Shown: positions 34,206-42,919 of the stretch, piece by piece
Position numbering within the stretch: the first letter of the stretch is position 1
Layout of the letters: the number at the start of each line of letters is the position of its first letter
DNA from: JBBDXI01 sp040902425
GTDB taxonomy: Bacteria > Planctomycetota > Phycisphaerae > Phycisphaerales > UBA1924
Assembly (NCBI GenBank): GCA_040902425.1
Contig: JBBDXI010000028.1
Coordinates: forward strand, 62,001 to 126,000
Length of the DNA stretch: 64,000 bases
Direction: 5' to 3'
Translations under genes and position numbers: made by a program
The notes under the pieces: model-generated
The model's database searches: none
Seen by the model: the letters and a program-made list of their open reading frames with translations, nothing else
Told to the model about the DNA's origin: nothing

Positions 34206-35537
34206 ATGGCCATTCCATCTACCCACGCCGAGATGAAGAAACGCTTCGAGACCCGCCAGGCGACCGTGGCGGTGGTCGGGCTGGGGTACGTGGGCCTTCC
34301 CACGGTGCGGGCGTTCCATGACGCGGGCTACACGGTGATCGGCTACGACACCGACGCGACGAAGATCGCCCGGCTGCACGCAGGTGAGGCGTACCTCAAG
34401 CATCTGGGTGAGGACTGGATCAGGGTCCTGGCGGATTCCGAGCGGTTCACGCCGACCCACGATCCGGCGCCTATCGGTTCGGCGGACGCCGTGATCCTCT
34501 GCGTCCCGACGCCACTCGGCGATCACCGCGAGCCGGACCTCTCCTTCGTGGAACGGTCCACCGAGATGGTGGCCACGACCCTCAGGCGCGGGCAGCTCGT
34601 CGTGCTCACATCGACCAGCTACCCGGGGACGACTCGGGGGGTGTGCAAACCCATCCTCGACCGGTCCGGGCTTGCCTGTGGGCTGGACTACTTTCTTGCC
34701 TTCAGCCCCGAGCGGGAGGACCCCGGCCGGCAGGGCGTGACGACCCGGCAGGTTACCCGGCTCCTCGGCGGGGTGGACGCGATGAGCACGGAGCTGGCGG
34801 TGGCCCTTTTCAGCGCCGCGATCGACCACGTGATCCCCGTGGCCTCGGCGGAGGTGGCCGAGGCGGCGAAGCTGCTGGAGAACGTCTACCGCGCCGTCAA
34901 TATCGCGCTGGTGAACGAGATGAAGGTCGTCCTGGCGGCGATGGGCATCGATGTGTGGGAGGTCATCGCGGCCGCGTCGACGAAGCCGTACGGTTTCCAG
35001 CCCTTTTTCCCGGGTCCGGGCCTGGGGGGCCACTGCATCCCGCTGGACCCCTTTTACCTGACCTGGCGGGCGCGGGAGGTCGGGTGCGATTCGCGGTTCA
35101 TAGAACTCGCGGGCGAGGTCAACAGCGCCATGCCAGGCCGGGTCGTCGCCCGGGTGGCCGAGGCGCTCAATGAGGACGGCAAGGCCCTCAAGGGCGCCGA
35201 TATCCTGGTCATCGGCCTGGCCTACAAGCCGAATATCGACGACGTTCGCGAGACGCCGGCGGCCGAGATCATCGAGACGCTGCTCTCTCGCGGCGCCAAG
35301 GTGTCGTACCACGACCCGCACGTGCCCGAGTTCCCGAGGATGCGCCGGTACAGCGTGGAGATGCGGTCCACCGCCCTCACCGAGGCGCGGCTGGCTCAGG
35401 CGGACTGCGTGCTTGTCGTCACGGACCACGCGGTGGTGGATTGGCCCCTGGTCGGGCGCGCCGCGCGGCTGGTGGTGGACACCCGCAACGCAATGTCCCG
35501 AACCCCAGCGCCGCGGGCGCGGATCGTGAAGGCGTGA
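34206..35537 (+). CDS. UDP-N-acetylhexosamine 6-dehydrogenase-like nucleotide-sugar dehydrogenase
   Basis: 443 residues. N-terminal Rossmann motif VAVVGLGYVGLPT (about 21-33), central dimer domain, and catalytic C277 in PGPGLGGHCIPLDPFYLTW. This motif with LTWRARE is typical of the WbpA-type branch oxidising UDP-GlcNAc or UDP-GalNAc rather than of UDP-glucose dehydrogenases. The C-terminal domain has IGLAYKPNIDDVRETPA. It oxidises C6 to a carboxylate using NAD+, giving a uronic acid precursor, a possible substrate for the AsnB-like amidotransferase upstream. AAAGGA precedes the ATG. Exact sugar not certain. Confidence 0.9.
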   Translation: MAIPSTHAEMKKRFETRQATVAVVGLGYVGLPTVRAFHDAGYTVIGYDTDATKIARLHAGEAYLKHLGEDWIRVLADSERFTPTHDPAPIGSADAVILCVPTPLGDHREPDLSFVERSTEMVATTLRRGQLVVLTSTSYPGTTRGVCKPILDRSGLACGLDYFLAFSPEREDPGRQGVTTRQVTRLLGGVDAMSTELAVALFSAAIDHVIPVASAEVAEAAKLLENVYRAVNIALVNEMKVVLAAMGIDVWEVIAAASTKPYGFQPFFPGPGLGGHCIPLDPFYLTWRAREVGCDSRFIELAGEVNSAMPGRVVARVAEALNEDGKALKGADILVIGLAYKPNIDDVRETPAAEIIETLLSRGAKVSYHDPHVPEFPRMRRYSVEMRSTALTEARLAQADCVLVVTDHAVVDWPLVGRAARLVVDTRNAMSRTPAPRARIVKA

Positions 35538-35540
35538 GAC

Positions 35541-36377
35541 ATGAGGACGGGGGTAGACGGGGAGGAGTTGCCACAGCCGGTACTGGGGGAGCGCCGGCGC
35601 GTGATGCTCATGGGCCTGCCCCTCGATTCGCTCACCGAGAGCGGGGCGGTTGACCGCATCATGGCCGGTCTGGCCGCGGGCCGGGGCGGGACGGTCTACA
35701 CCCCGAACCTCCACAACCTGCGGCTCTGCTCGTTCACGCCCGTCTACGCGGAAGCGGTGAAGGGGGCCTCACTCAGCCTGGCGGATGGCATGCCCCTGAT
35801 CTGGGCCAGCCGCCTCCGCGGCACGCCTCTCCCGGAGCGGGTGGCGGGGTCGGAACTGATCTGGAGCCTGACGGCGCGGGCGGCGATGGAGGCGCGGTCC
35901 GTGTTCCTGATCGGGGGGAACCCCGGCGCGGCCGATGCCGCCGCGACGAAGTTCCGTTCACTTCATCAGGGCCTTCGGGTCGTCGGGACCATGTGCCCGC
36001 CCCTTGGGTTCGAGCGCGATGAGGCGTACCTCATGGAGGTGGAGCGGGCGCTCGCCTCGGCGGCGCCGGATATCTGCTACGTGGGCCTCAACTTCGAGAA
36101 ACAGGTCATGTTTATCGAGCGGTTCGGCCCGCGGCTGCCCCGGACGTGGTTCCTGGGGATCGGGATCAGCTTCAGCTACGTCAGCGGGGAGGTCCGGCAC
36201 GCCCCGCCGTGGATGCGGCGGGTAGGCCTGGAATGGGCCTTCAGGCTTGCTCAGGAGCCCCGCAGGCTGGCCCGGCGGTATCTGCTCGAGGGGGTGCCCT
36301 TCGGCGTCCGGCTGCTCGCCAGGGCCCTTCTGGAGCGGTGGAACGGGCGGCGGACGGCGGACTCCGGGGGGCGATGA
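35541..36377 (+). CDS. WecG/TagA/CpsF-family glycosyltransferase (GT26)
   Basis: 278 residues. Recognisable GT26 features: YTPNLHNLRLC (where the family has a conserved T-x-N), LADGMPLIWASRL (the ADG-[IM]-x loop), VFLIGGNPGAADAAA and DICYVGLNFEKQ. Members transfer ManNAc-type sugars to a lipid-linked acceptor; a membrane-associating C-terminal helix rich in Arg and Leu is visible here (FRLAQEPRRLARRYLLE). Together with the preceding dehydrogenase it suggests N-acetylated or uronic amino sugars in the repeat unit. Starts 3 bp after the dehydrogenase stop. Confidence 0.88.
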   Translation: MRTGVDGEELPQPVLGERRRVMLMGLPLDSLTESGAVDRIMAGLAAGRGGTVYTPNLHNLRLCSFTPVYAEAVKGASLSLADGMPLIWASRLRGTPLPERVAGSELIWSLTARAAMEARSVFLIGGNPGAADAAATKFRSLHQGLRVVGTMCPPLGFERDEAYLMEVERALASAAPDICYVGLNFEKQVMFIERFGPRLPRTWFLGIGISFSYVSGEVRHAPPWMRRVGLEWAFRLAQEPRRLARRYLLEGVPFGVRLLARALLERWNGRRTADSGGR

Positions 36378-36629
36378 GGGGCGGCTCGTGCAGGTCCGGA
36401 AGGGTTATCGAAGGGTCCGGCCCCGGGCGGATCGGTGGGACGATCGCGCTCATCGCGCGGCGGAGAACTCACCCGGTTACGGCAACGTAGGCAAGGTGGG
36501 CCGATCGGCCGAGGAGAGGGCCGGGGACCGGCGATGAATCGCTCGCCCGAGGCGTGCCCAGGCGGGAGAGTCTCGTAAGATCGGGTCCGGGTGATCGGGT
36601 GTGTTTTTCCGGCGAGGGAGCAGAAGAGG
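36378..36629. other. Intergenic region before the exosortase block
   Basis: 252 bp, the largest gap inside the polysaccharide locus. I see no credible ORF and no hairpin with a T-tract. It likely holds the promoter for the nucleotidyltransferase-exosortase-TPR operon, but no clear -35/-10 pair stands out. GGGAG lies about nine bases before ATG 36630. Confidence 0.35.
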
Positions 36630-37595
36630 ATGGCGTCCGGCGCAATCGAACTTGGCCGCCTTGCGGCCCTGAGGCCGTTCCCGGCGCTGGGCGCACCGAT
36701 GGGCCTGCGCGCGGTGGTGCTGCTCGCGGGCTCCGTTCGCGAGAGCGAGCTCAGCCGGGGTGTGGGGCGCTCGCTGCTGGACCTTCCGATCGCCGCGGGG
36801 CAGAACATCCTGGCGCACTGGCACGCGCACGTGGAAAGGCTGGCGACACGGCTGGGGCAGGCGACGCTGCCGCTCCGGGTGGTGATCAACCGCAAGGGCC
36901 ACGCGCCCGGCGTGGGGCCCAACTCCGCCCGCTTCCCGCTGACCATCGAGCAGGACCGCTCGGAGTACCGGGGCACCGGGGGCGTGCTGCGGGACCTGAC
37001 CGAGAGCTACGAGGAGTCGGACCGCATCCTGGTGGCGAGCGCTGCGCAGGTGCTGACCGAGCCGCTGGATGACCTGGCGGCGGACCTGGTGGCGGCGGAC
37101 GATGACGTCGCGCTCATGGCTCATGAGGACGGCACGCCCAGCGGGCTGTTCGTGGTGCGGTGCGGCGCGCTGACGGACATCCGGTCCGGAGGGTTCGTGG
37201 ACTTCAAGGAGCAGGTGCTCCCGCGGCTGGCGAGCGAGGGCCAGAGCATCCGCGTGCTGCGGCGGGACCTGCCGGGGGCGATCCCGGTGCGGACGCTCGA
37301 CGGCTACATGGCGGCCGTGAGGGCGATCGCACGCCTGGCCGCGTGCCGGCCGATGGCCCACGACCCCTTCGAAGAGGATTGGGCGCCGACGTTCTCGTTG
37401 GTGGAAGGGGGCGCGGCCGTCTCCCCCGGGGCGACCATCCACGACTCGGTGGTGCTGGCGGGCGGGACGGTGGGCGGCGGCGCGGTGGTGGTGCGGTCCG
37501 TCGTCTGCCCCGGCGGAAGCGTCCGTCCGGGGATGACGGTGGCCGACCAGATCGTGACCCCGGGGATGCGCGAGCAGAAGGGGCCGCGCCCATGA
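36630..37595 (+). CDS. Degenerate sugar-nucleotidyltransferase-like protein with left-handed beta-helix tail
   Basis: 321 residues. The N-terminal part has the beta-alpha framework of NDP-sugar pyrophosphorylases (RAVVLLAGSVRESELSRG, then LLDLPIAAGQNIL, YRGTGGVLRDL and LVASAAQVL) but lacks the GxGTRL-x(n)-K nucleotide signature, so catalysis is doubtful. The tail (AAVSPGATIHDSVVLAGGTV and VCPGGSVRPG) is hexapeptide repeat sequence forming a left-handed helix. The stop overlaps the ATG of the exosortase gene, linking it tightly to sorting. It may be a regulator or scaffold. ATG 36630 is chosen over 36591 because of its ribosome site. Confidence 0.65.
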   Translation: MASGAIELGRLAALRPFPALGAPMGLRAVVLLAGSVRESELSRGVGRSLLDLPIAAGQNILAHWHAHVERLATRLGQATLPLRVVINRKGHAPGVGPNSARFPLTIEQDRSEYRGTGGVLRDLTESYEESDRILVASAAQVLTEPLDDLAADLVAADDDVALMAHEDGTPSGLFVVRCGALTDIRSGGFVDFKEQVLPRLASEGQSIRVLRRDLPGAIPVRTLDGYMAAVRAIARLAACRPMAHDPFEEDWAPTFSLVEGGAAVSPGATIHDSVVLAGGTVGGGAVVVRSVVCPGGSVRPGMTVADQIVTPGMREQKGPRP

Positions 37596-38467
37596 CCGGA
37601 CGGCTCGCGAGCATCGGGTGGACGCCGTGGCGGATGGTCGCGCTGGCGGTGCTGGCGGCGGCCGCGGTGGTGGCGGCCCTGCCGGCGTGGCGCGACATCG
37701 CGCTGATCGCGTCGCTGGATGAGGAGGCGAGCCACATCTACCTGGTGCCGATCGTGGCGGCGTGGATGGTGTGGGCCCGGCGCCTCCGCGTGCGGTTCTG
37801 CGCCCCCGCCGGGGAGATGATCGGGCCGCCGATCGTGGTGCTGGGGTGGCTGGCGTACGTCTACGGGTACAACAACGCCGTCCAGTTCCTGTGGCACGGC
37901 GGGGCGGTGCTGGTGCTGATCGGGTGCGTGCTCTCGGTGCTGGGGAAGAACGCGCTGTTCCGGTTCTTCCCGGCGTTCGCGGTGCTGGTGTTCCTGGTGC
38001 CGGTGCCGGGGGTGATCCGCCAGCAGATCGCGCTGCCGCTGCAGACGGCGACGGCGGCGACGACGCAGGCGCTGCTGGAGACCATGGGCATCGCCGTGGA
38101 CCGCTCGGGGAACCTGCTCTCGATCAACGGGCACGAGGTGGCGGTGGCCGAGGCCTGCAACGGGATGCGGATGGTCTTCGCCCTCGTCCTGGTGTCCTAC
38201 GCCTTCGCCTACAGCATGCCGCTGCGGCACAGCGTGCGGGTGCTGGTGCTGCTGGCGAGCCCGCTGGCGGCGATCTTCTGCAACGTCCTCCGTCTGCTGC
38301 CCACGGTGTGGCTCTACGGGTACCAGTCCCAGCCGGTGGCCGACAAGTTCCACGACCTGAGCGGGTGGATCATGCTCCCGCTGGCGTTCCTGCTGCTGCT
38401 GGGCGTCGTGCGTCTGCTGCGGTGGGCGCTGATCCCCGTGGCGAAGTTCAACCTCGCGTATCAATGA
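37592..38467 (+). CDS. Exosortase (Xrt family), PEP-CTERM sorting protease/transpeptidase
   Basis: 291 residues, about eight membrane helices. The catalytic triad of the exosortase/archaeosortase family is present: Cys189 in AEACNGMRM, Arg234 in FCNVLRLLPTVW, and His254 in DKFHDLSGW. The enzyme cleaves C-terminal PEP-CTERM signals at the inner membrane and is thought to attach the protein to a surface anchor. Its likely substrates are the three VPLPP-type proteins encoded at 47967-50339. ATG overlaps the stop of the nucleotidyltransferase-like gene. The subfamily is not assigned. Confidence 0.92.
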   Translation: MTGRLASIGWTPWRMVALAVLAAAAVVAALPAWRDIALIASLDEEASHIYLVPIVAAWMVWARRLRVRFCAPAGEMIGPPIVVLGWLAYVYGYNNAVQFLWHGGAVLVLIGCVLSVLGKNALFRFFPAFAVLVFLVPVPGVIRQQIALPLQTATAATTQALLETMGIAVDRSGNLLSINGHEVAVAEACNGMRMVFALVLVSYAFAYSMPLRHSVRVLVLLASPLAAIFCNVLRLLPTVWLYGYQSQPVADKFHDLSGWIMLPLAFLLLLGVVRLLRWALIPVAKFNLAYQ

Positions 38468-38509
38468 CCCCCGTATCCCCCTCTCGATGACCCCCGGATT
38501 CCCCCTGCC

Positions 38510-39199
38510 ATGAAGCGCCGCCTCCTCCAGTTCCTTCCCTCGCTGATCTCGCTCGCACTTGTGGTGGGCCTGTTCGTGCAGGTGCGCGCCTACGCGGCGG
38601 AGGAGGACAGCGCCGAGTTCCACGCGACGGTGCGGGGGGCGGTCGAGCGGATCCCCATGCAGGTGGGGGAGTGGAGCGGGGGCGACGTCCGGCTGCCGGC
38701 GGCGGCGGGGAAGCTGCTGAAGCCCAACGCCCTGTTCTGCCGGCACTACCGGCACGCCGGGACGGGCCGCACGGTCACGGTGCTGCTGGTGCACTGCCGC
38801 GACTCGCGCGACATGACGGGTCACTACCCGCCCGTGTGCTACCCGGGGCACGGCTGGACGATGACCTCGGGCGCGCAGTACGAGACGATCACGCTGTGGG
38901 GGGAGGACACCACGTTCGCGGTCTACGGGTTCTCGCGGACGGAGGTGAACCGTTTCGTCCAGTGCGTGATCTATGACGTGTTCGTGCTGCCGCGCGCGGG
39001 GCTGCGGACGGAGATGAGCGATGTGGTCTCCGCGAGCGCGGACTACCGGGTCAGGCCGTACGGCGCCGCCCAGGTCCAGGTGATCCTGGATGCGGGGATG
39101 CCGGAAGAGGAGCGGCGGGAGGCCCTCCGTGAACTGCTCGAACCGCTGGCGCCGGTGGTCGAGGCGATGCAACTCAAGGATGGGGGAACCAAGACATGA
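38510..39199 (+). CDS. EpsI-family exosortase-associated protein (DUF3485)
   Basis: 229 residues with an N-terminal membrane helix (FLPSLISLALVVGLFVQV). The family hallmark GHYPPVCYPGHGW is at about residues 104-116, preceded by LLVHCRDSRDM. DUF3485/EpsI proteins sit next to exosortases, either fused or separate, and probably act with them in the periplasm in EPS/PEP-CTERM processing. Here the gene is separate, 42 bp after the exosortase, and overlaps the next gene by four bases (ATGA). Confidence 0.9.
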   Translation: MKRRLLQFLPSLISLALVVGLFVQVRAYAAEEDSAEFHATVRGAVERIPMQVGEWSGGDVRLPAAAGKLLKPNALFCRHYRHAGTGRTVTVLLVHCRDSRDMTGHYPPVCYPGHGWTMTSGAQYETITLWGEDTTFAVYGFSRTEVNRFVQCVIYDVFVLPRAGLRTEMSDVVSASADYRVRPYGAAQVQVILDAGMPEEERREALRELLEPLAPVVEAMQLKDGGTKT

Positions 39200-41487
39200 C
39201 CAGCGACCGAGCACTCCCGGTGTCCGCTCAGCGCGACCTGAGCGCCTTCGTGGGGGACCAGCTCCCGGGGCCGGCGGCGGCGGACGAGTCGCCGTTTGTG
39301 ATCTTCAACAAGGTGCACCGCCTGCTGCGCGGGCGGTACGCCCTGGGCCTCGCCCTGGGCGCTGTGGGGGCCCTGGTCGGCGCTGCCGGGGGCTACATGG
39401 CGACCACGCCCAAGTTCATGAGCGCGGGGGCGATCCGTGTCGCGCCCACCCTCCAGACCAAGCTCTACGAGCTGCCCGAGAAGGGGATGCCCCCGATCTT
39501 CACCAGCTACGTCCGCACTCAGGCCAACCTGCTGCAGGAGCCGCGGGTCATCGACAAGGCCATGCGCTCGCCCGCCTGGGCGGCGCTGAAGCGGGACACC
39601 GGGCCTGCGGGCCGCGACGCCTTCCTGAGGTCGCTGTTCATCGTCACGGAGCGTGACGAGCCGGAGTGGATCCGCGTCCGGTTCGTCGACGGCGACGGCC
39701 TGGCCGCGAAGGTCGCGGTCGAGGAGGTGATCAACGCCTACACCGAGATCTGGGGCCCCACGCAGAACATCTTCACCCCCGAGATGGTGAACCTGCTGAA
39801 GGACCGGCGGAGCACGATCCAGGCGGAGATCCTCGAGCGGCAGCGGAAGATCGCGGAGATCACGCGGCAGATCATGACGGCCAGTCCGACGGAGCTGCAG
39901 TCGGCCTTGACGCGGGACCTGATGGAGAAGAACCGCGAGATCGACCTGCTTGATCTTCGGATCAGGCAGGCCGAGATCGCGCTCACCAAGACCGAGGGCG
40001 GCGAGGAGTCGCCGATGGAGCCGGAACTGGTCAACGCCGAGATCGCCCGGGTGGACGATCAGATGCGGATGCTGCTCGACCAGCGGCTCGCGGCGCGGCA
40101 CACCGTGGCGCGCCTGGACGCGTCGGGCGTCAAGCCGGCGCACCGGAGCCACAGCATGGCCCTGGCGAACCAGAAGGCCGTCGAGCAGCAGGTCAACGGC
40201 CACCGGGAGACCTGGCTGAAGGCCCGCGGGGGCATGCTGCCGAGCACATCCGGGACGCTCCTGACCTCGCTTACGCGCGAGCAGATTGATGGGCAGAAGG
40301 AGAACCTGAAACTCCAGAAGGAGTTCCGGGACGACCTCGAGAAGAAGTGCCGGGAGGTCGCCATCGCCAAGACCGACGTGGAGCAGTTCCTCTCGGAGAT
40401 CAAGCTCCGGCAGGACGAGGTGGCGCAGTTCGACCGCCGGCTGGCGGCGATCAACCTCGAGAACATGCCGACGGACTCCCAGGCCACCGCCGCGGGGCGC
40501 ATCAGCGTGATCAGCACGGGCGAGCAGCCCAGCGCCCCCTACAGCGACCCGCGCAAGAAGCTGGCCGCGGTCGGGTTCCTGGTGGGCGGGGGGATCCCCT
40601 TCGCGCTGCTCATGCTCGTCGGGCTCATGGACAAGCGGTACCGCTACTCCGACGACGCGACCGACTCGGGCCCGGGCCACGTCTCGCTCCTGGGCATCCT
40701 GCCCAACCTGCCGGAGAACATGGCCGACCCCGAGCAGGCGGCCGTGGCGGCCCACTGCGTCCATCAGATCAGGACCCTGCTGCAGATCGGCGGGGCCCGC
40801 GACGACCGGCGCGTGTTCGCCATCACCAGCCCCACCTCGGGCGACGGCAAGACGAGCCTCGCGCTCTCGCTGGCCCTGTCGTTCGCGGCGTCGGGGTCGC
40901 GCACGCTGCTCATCGACTTTGACCTCGTCGGCGGCGGGCTCACCTCGGCGATGCAGGCCCGCACCGAGCAGGGGCTGCTGTCGGCGATCGACGAGGGGCG
41001 CCTGAACGGGCACGTGCGGCCCACGGCGTTCAACCGCCTTTCCATCGTGCCAGCGGGGGAGAACGACGCCCACGACGTGAGCCGCCTCTCGCCCGTGCTC
41101 GTACGGCGCATCCTGGAGCAGGCCCGCAACGAGTACGACACGGTGATCGTGGACACGGGGCCGATCCTGGGCAGCCTCGAGGCCTCCCTGGTGGCCGCGG
41201 AGAGCGACGCCGTCATCCTGGCCCTCGGGCGGGGGCAGCAGCGGTACCAGGTCGAGCGGGCGGTGAACCATCTGGGGAGCATCGGGGCGCGGCTGGCGGG
41301 GGTGGTCTTCAACCGCGCCCGGCTGGGCGACTTCCGCAGGGCGGTGAGCAGCGCCTCGGTCCGGTCGGTGCCGGTGCCGGCCTCCGGGAACGGCCACCAC
41401 CCCGGGCTGATGCCCGCGATGGGCCCCATGGCCGCCACCGTCGCGACGCACATCCGGAGCAGCGGAGGCGGCGGCGATGATCTCTAG
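39196..41487 (+). CDS. Wzz/Wzc-type chain-length protein with BY-kinase-like ATPase domain
   Basis: 763 residues. A membrane helix near 45-65 (YALGLALGAVGALVGAAGGYM) and a second near 455-475 flank a long periplasmic coiled-coil region, the Wzz arrangement. The cytoplasmic C-terminus has Walker A SPTSGDGKTS (Lys552) and Walker B TVIVDTGPI. Walker A' reads LLIDFDLVGGG, lacking the usual D-x-R, and there is no C-terminal Tyr cluster. So it resembles a bacterial tyrosine kinase but may lack autophosphorylation. It would control polymer chain length and export. It overlaps its neighbours at both ends (4 bp and 11 bp). Confidence 0.88.
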   Translation: MTSDRALPVSAQRDLSAFVGDQLPGPAAADESPFVIFNKVHRLLRGRYALGLALGAVGALVGAAGGYMATTPKFMSAGAIRVAPTLQTKLYELPEKGMPPIFTSYVRTQANLLQEPRVIDKAMRSPAWAALKRDTGPAGRDAFLRSLFIVTERDEPEWIRVRFVDGDGLAAKVAVEEVINAYTEIWGPTQNIFTPEMVNLLKDRRSTIQAEILERQRKIAEITRQIMTASPTELQSALTRDLMEKNREIDLLDLRIRQAEIALTKTEGGEESPMEPELVNAEIARVDDQMRMLLDQRLAARHTVARLDASGVKPAHRSHSMALANQKAVEQQVNGHRETWLKARGGMLPSTSGTLLTSLTREQIDGQKENLKLQKEFRDDLEKKCREVAIAKTDVEQFLSEIKLRQDEVAQFDRRLAAINLENMPTDSQATAAGRISVISTGEQPSAPYSDPRKKLAAVGFLVGGGIPFALLMLVGLMDKRYRYSDDATDSGPGHVSLLGILPNLPENMADPEQAAVAAHCVHQIRTLLQIGGARDDRRVFAITSPTSGDGKTSLALSLALSFAASGSRTLLIDFDLVGGGLTSAMQARTEQGLLSAIDEGRLNGHVRPTAFNRLSIVPAGENDAHDVSRLSPVLVRRILEQARNEYDTVIVDTGPILGSLEASLVAAESDAVILALGRGQQRYQVERAVNHLGSIGARLAGVVFNRARLGDFRRAVSSASVRSVPVPASGNGHHPGLMPAMGPMAATVATHIRSSGGGGDDL

Positions 41488-42919
41488 CCCCGCCACCCTG
41501 GGCGCGAGCGCCGACGCCCCGGCCCGCCCGCTGACGCGGACGATCTGGGGCCTGGACCCCGCGCAGCTGCACGCGCGGTTCTGGGCCTCGCGCGGGGTGC
41601 AGGTGGTGCGCCAGGGGGAGCCGTCGGAGATCGTCCGGCACGCCGAGCTGTTCCTGTTGGCGGACCCGCGGACGCTGGCGATCTTCCGGCTCACGTCGCT
41701 GGTCGAGCAGCTGAGCTGGCTGAACGCGGACCTGCTGGCCGTGCGCCTGATCGACTCGCGCGAGCGCGGTTACCGCGAGCTCGTGCAGACCGACGGGCTC
41801 GACCGGTTCGTGCGGTTCCGGCGCGACTACGGGGGCGCGGCGGCCCGGCTGGCCCGCGTCGCGCTCACGCCCGATCAGGACATCGCCCGCCTGTGGCAGT
41901 CGGCGCCGGACCCGCGCACGGGGTGGCAGCGCCTGCGGCGGGTGCTCCGCCGGACCGAGCGCTGGTCCACCAGCGCGCAGGGCCGGTTCTACGACCGGAC
42001 CTCGGAGCGCGAGCAGGCCATGTTCGTCCGCGACTTGGTGGAGACCTGGCGCCGGCCCGACGCGACTATCCACAGCGTGGGCGAGGTGTCCCAGCACGTG
42101 TGGGGGACCCCGGGGCTCCACCTCAACGGCACCCGCTTCGCCGGGCCGCTCTGGATCGGGGCCGGGCGCGAGCTGGGGGAAACGCCCGCGGCCGTCGGGC
42201 CCGGCGTCCTTTGGGACAGCCCCGGGGTGCGCCCGCAGCCGGAGGAGGTCCGGTGGATCGACCTGGAGCCGACCGCCCCGCCGGCGTTCCCCATCCCGCG
42301 CGTCAAGGCCCGCAGCGCCCGGGCGGTGAAGCGGGCGTTCGACGTGGCCTTCTCGCTGCTGGCCCTGGCGGTGACGCTCCCGCTGTACCCGCTGATCGCC
42401 CTGGCCATCCTGCTGGAGGACCCCGGCCCCATCTTCTTCGTGCACCGCCGTGAGACGCGGGGCGGGCGGGTGTTCGGCTGCATCAAGTTCCGCTCGATGC
42501 GGACGGACGCGGAGAAGATCAAGCGCGAGCTGGCGGCCCAGAACCGCGCGGACGGGCCGCAGTTCTACATCCCCAACGACCCGCGCCTGACCCGCGTGGG
42601 CGCGTTCCTGCGCCAGTACCAGCTCGACGAGTTGCCCCAGTTCGTCAACGTCCTGGCGGGCGACATGTCGGTGGTCGGCCCGCGCCCCAGCCCGTACGAG
42701 GAGAACCAGTACTGCCCGCCGTGGCGCGAGGCCCGGCTGAGCGTGCGCCCCGGCGTCACCGGGCTGTGGCAGATCAAGCGGACCCGCGCCGCGGGCAACG
42801 ACTTCCAGGAGTGGATCAAGTACGACATCGAGTACGTGGAGCGCCAGAGCCTGCGCTTGGACCTGTGGATCATCTGGAAGACGGTGATGCTGCTCGTGCG
42901 TGGAGTCACCCGGTCATGA
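41477..42919 (+). CDS. Polyprenyl-phosphate sugar phosphotransferase with atypical N-terminus
   Basis: 480 residues. The C-terminal 200 residues are a bacterial sugar transferase: one re-entrant membrane helix (KRAFDVAFSLLALAVTLPLY), then CIKFRSMRTDAEKIKREL, QLDELPQFVNVLAGDMSVVG and a closing PGVTGLWQI. It starts each repeat unit by moving a sugar-1-phosphate to undecaprenyl phosphate. The first 280 residues are soluble and do not look like the four-helix region of WbaP/WcaJ; they contain a segment LHLNGTRFAGPLWIGAGREL that hints at beta-helix turns. ATG 41477 lies inside the preceding gene. Confidence 0.88.
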   Translation: MISSPATLGASADAPARPLTRTIWGLDPAQLHARFWASRGVQVVRQGEPSEIVRHAELFLLADPRTLAIFRLTSLVEQLSWLNADLLAVRLIDSRERGYRELVQTDGLDRFVRFRRDYGGAAARLARVALTPDQDIARLWQSAPDPRTGWQRLRRVLRRTERWSTSAQGRFYDRTSEREQAMFVRDLVETWRRPDATIHSVGEVSQHVWGTPGLHLNGTRFAGPLWIGAGRELGETPAAVGPGVLWDSPGVRPQPEEVRWIDLEPTAPPAFPIPRVKARSARAVKRAFDVAFSLLALAVTLPLYPLIALAILLEDPGPIFFVHRRETRGGRVFGCIKFRSMRTDAEKIKRELAAQNRADGPQFYIPNDPRLTRVGAFLRQYQLDELPQFVNVLAGDMSVVGPRPSPYEENQYCPPWREARLSVRPGVTGLWQIKRTRAAGNDFQEWIKYDIEYVERQSLRLDLWIIWKTVMLLVRGVTRS

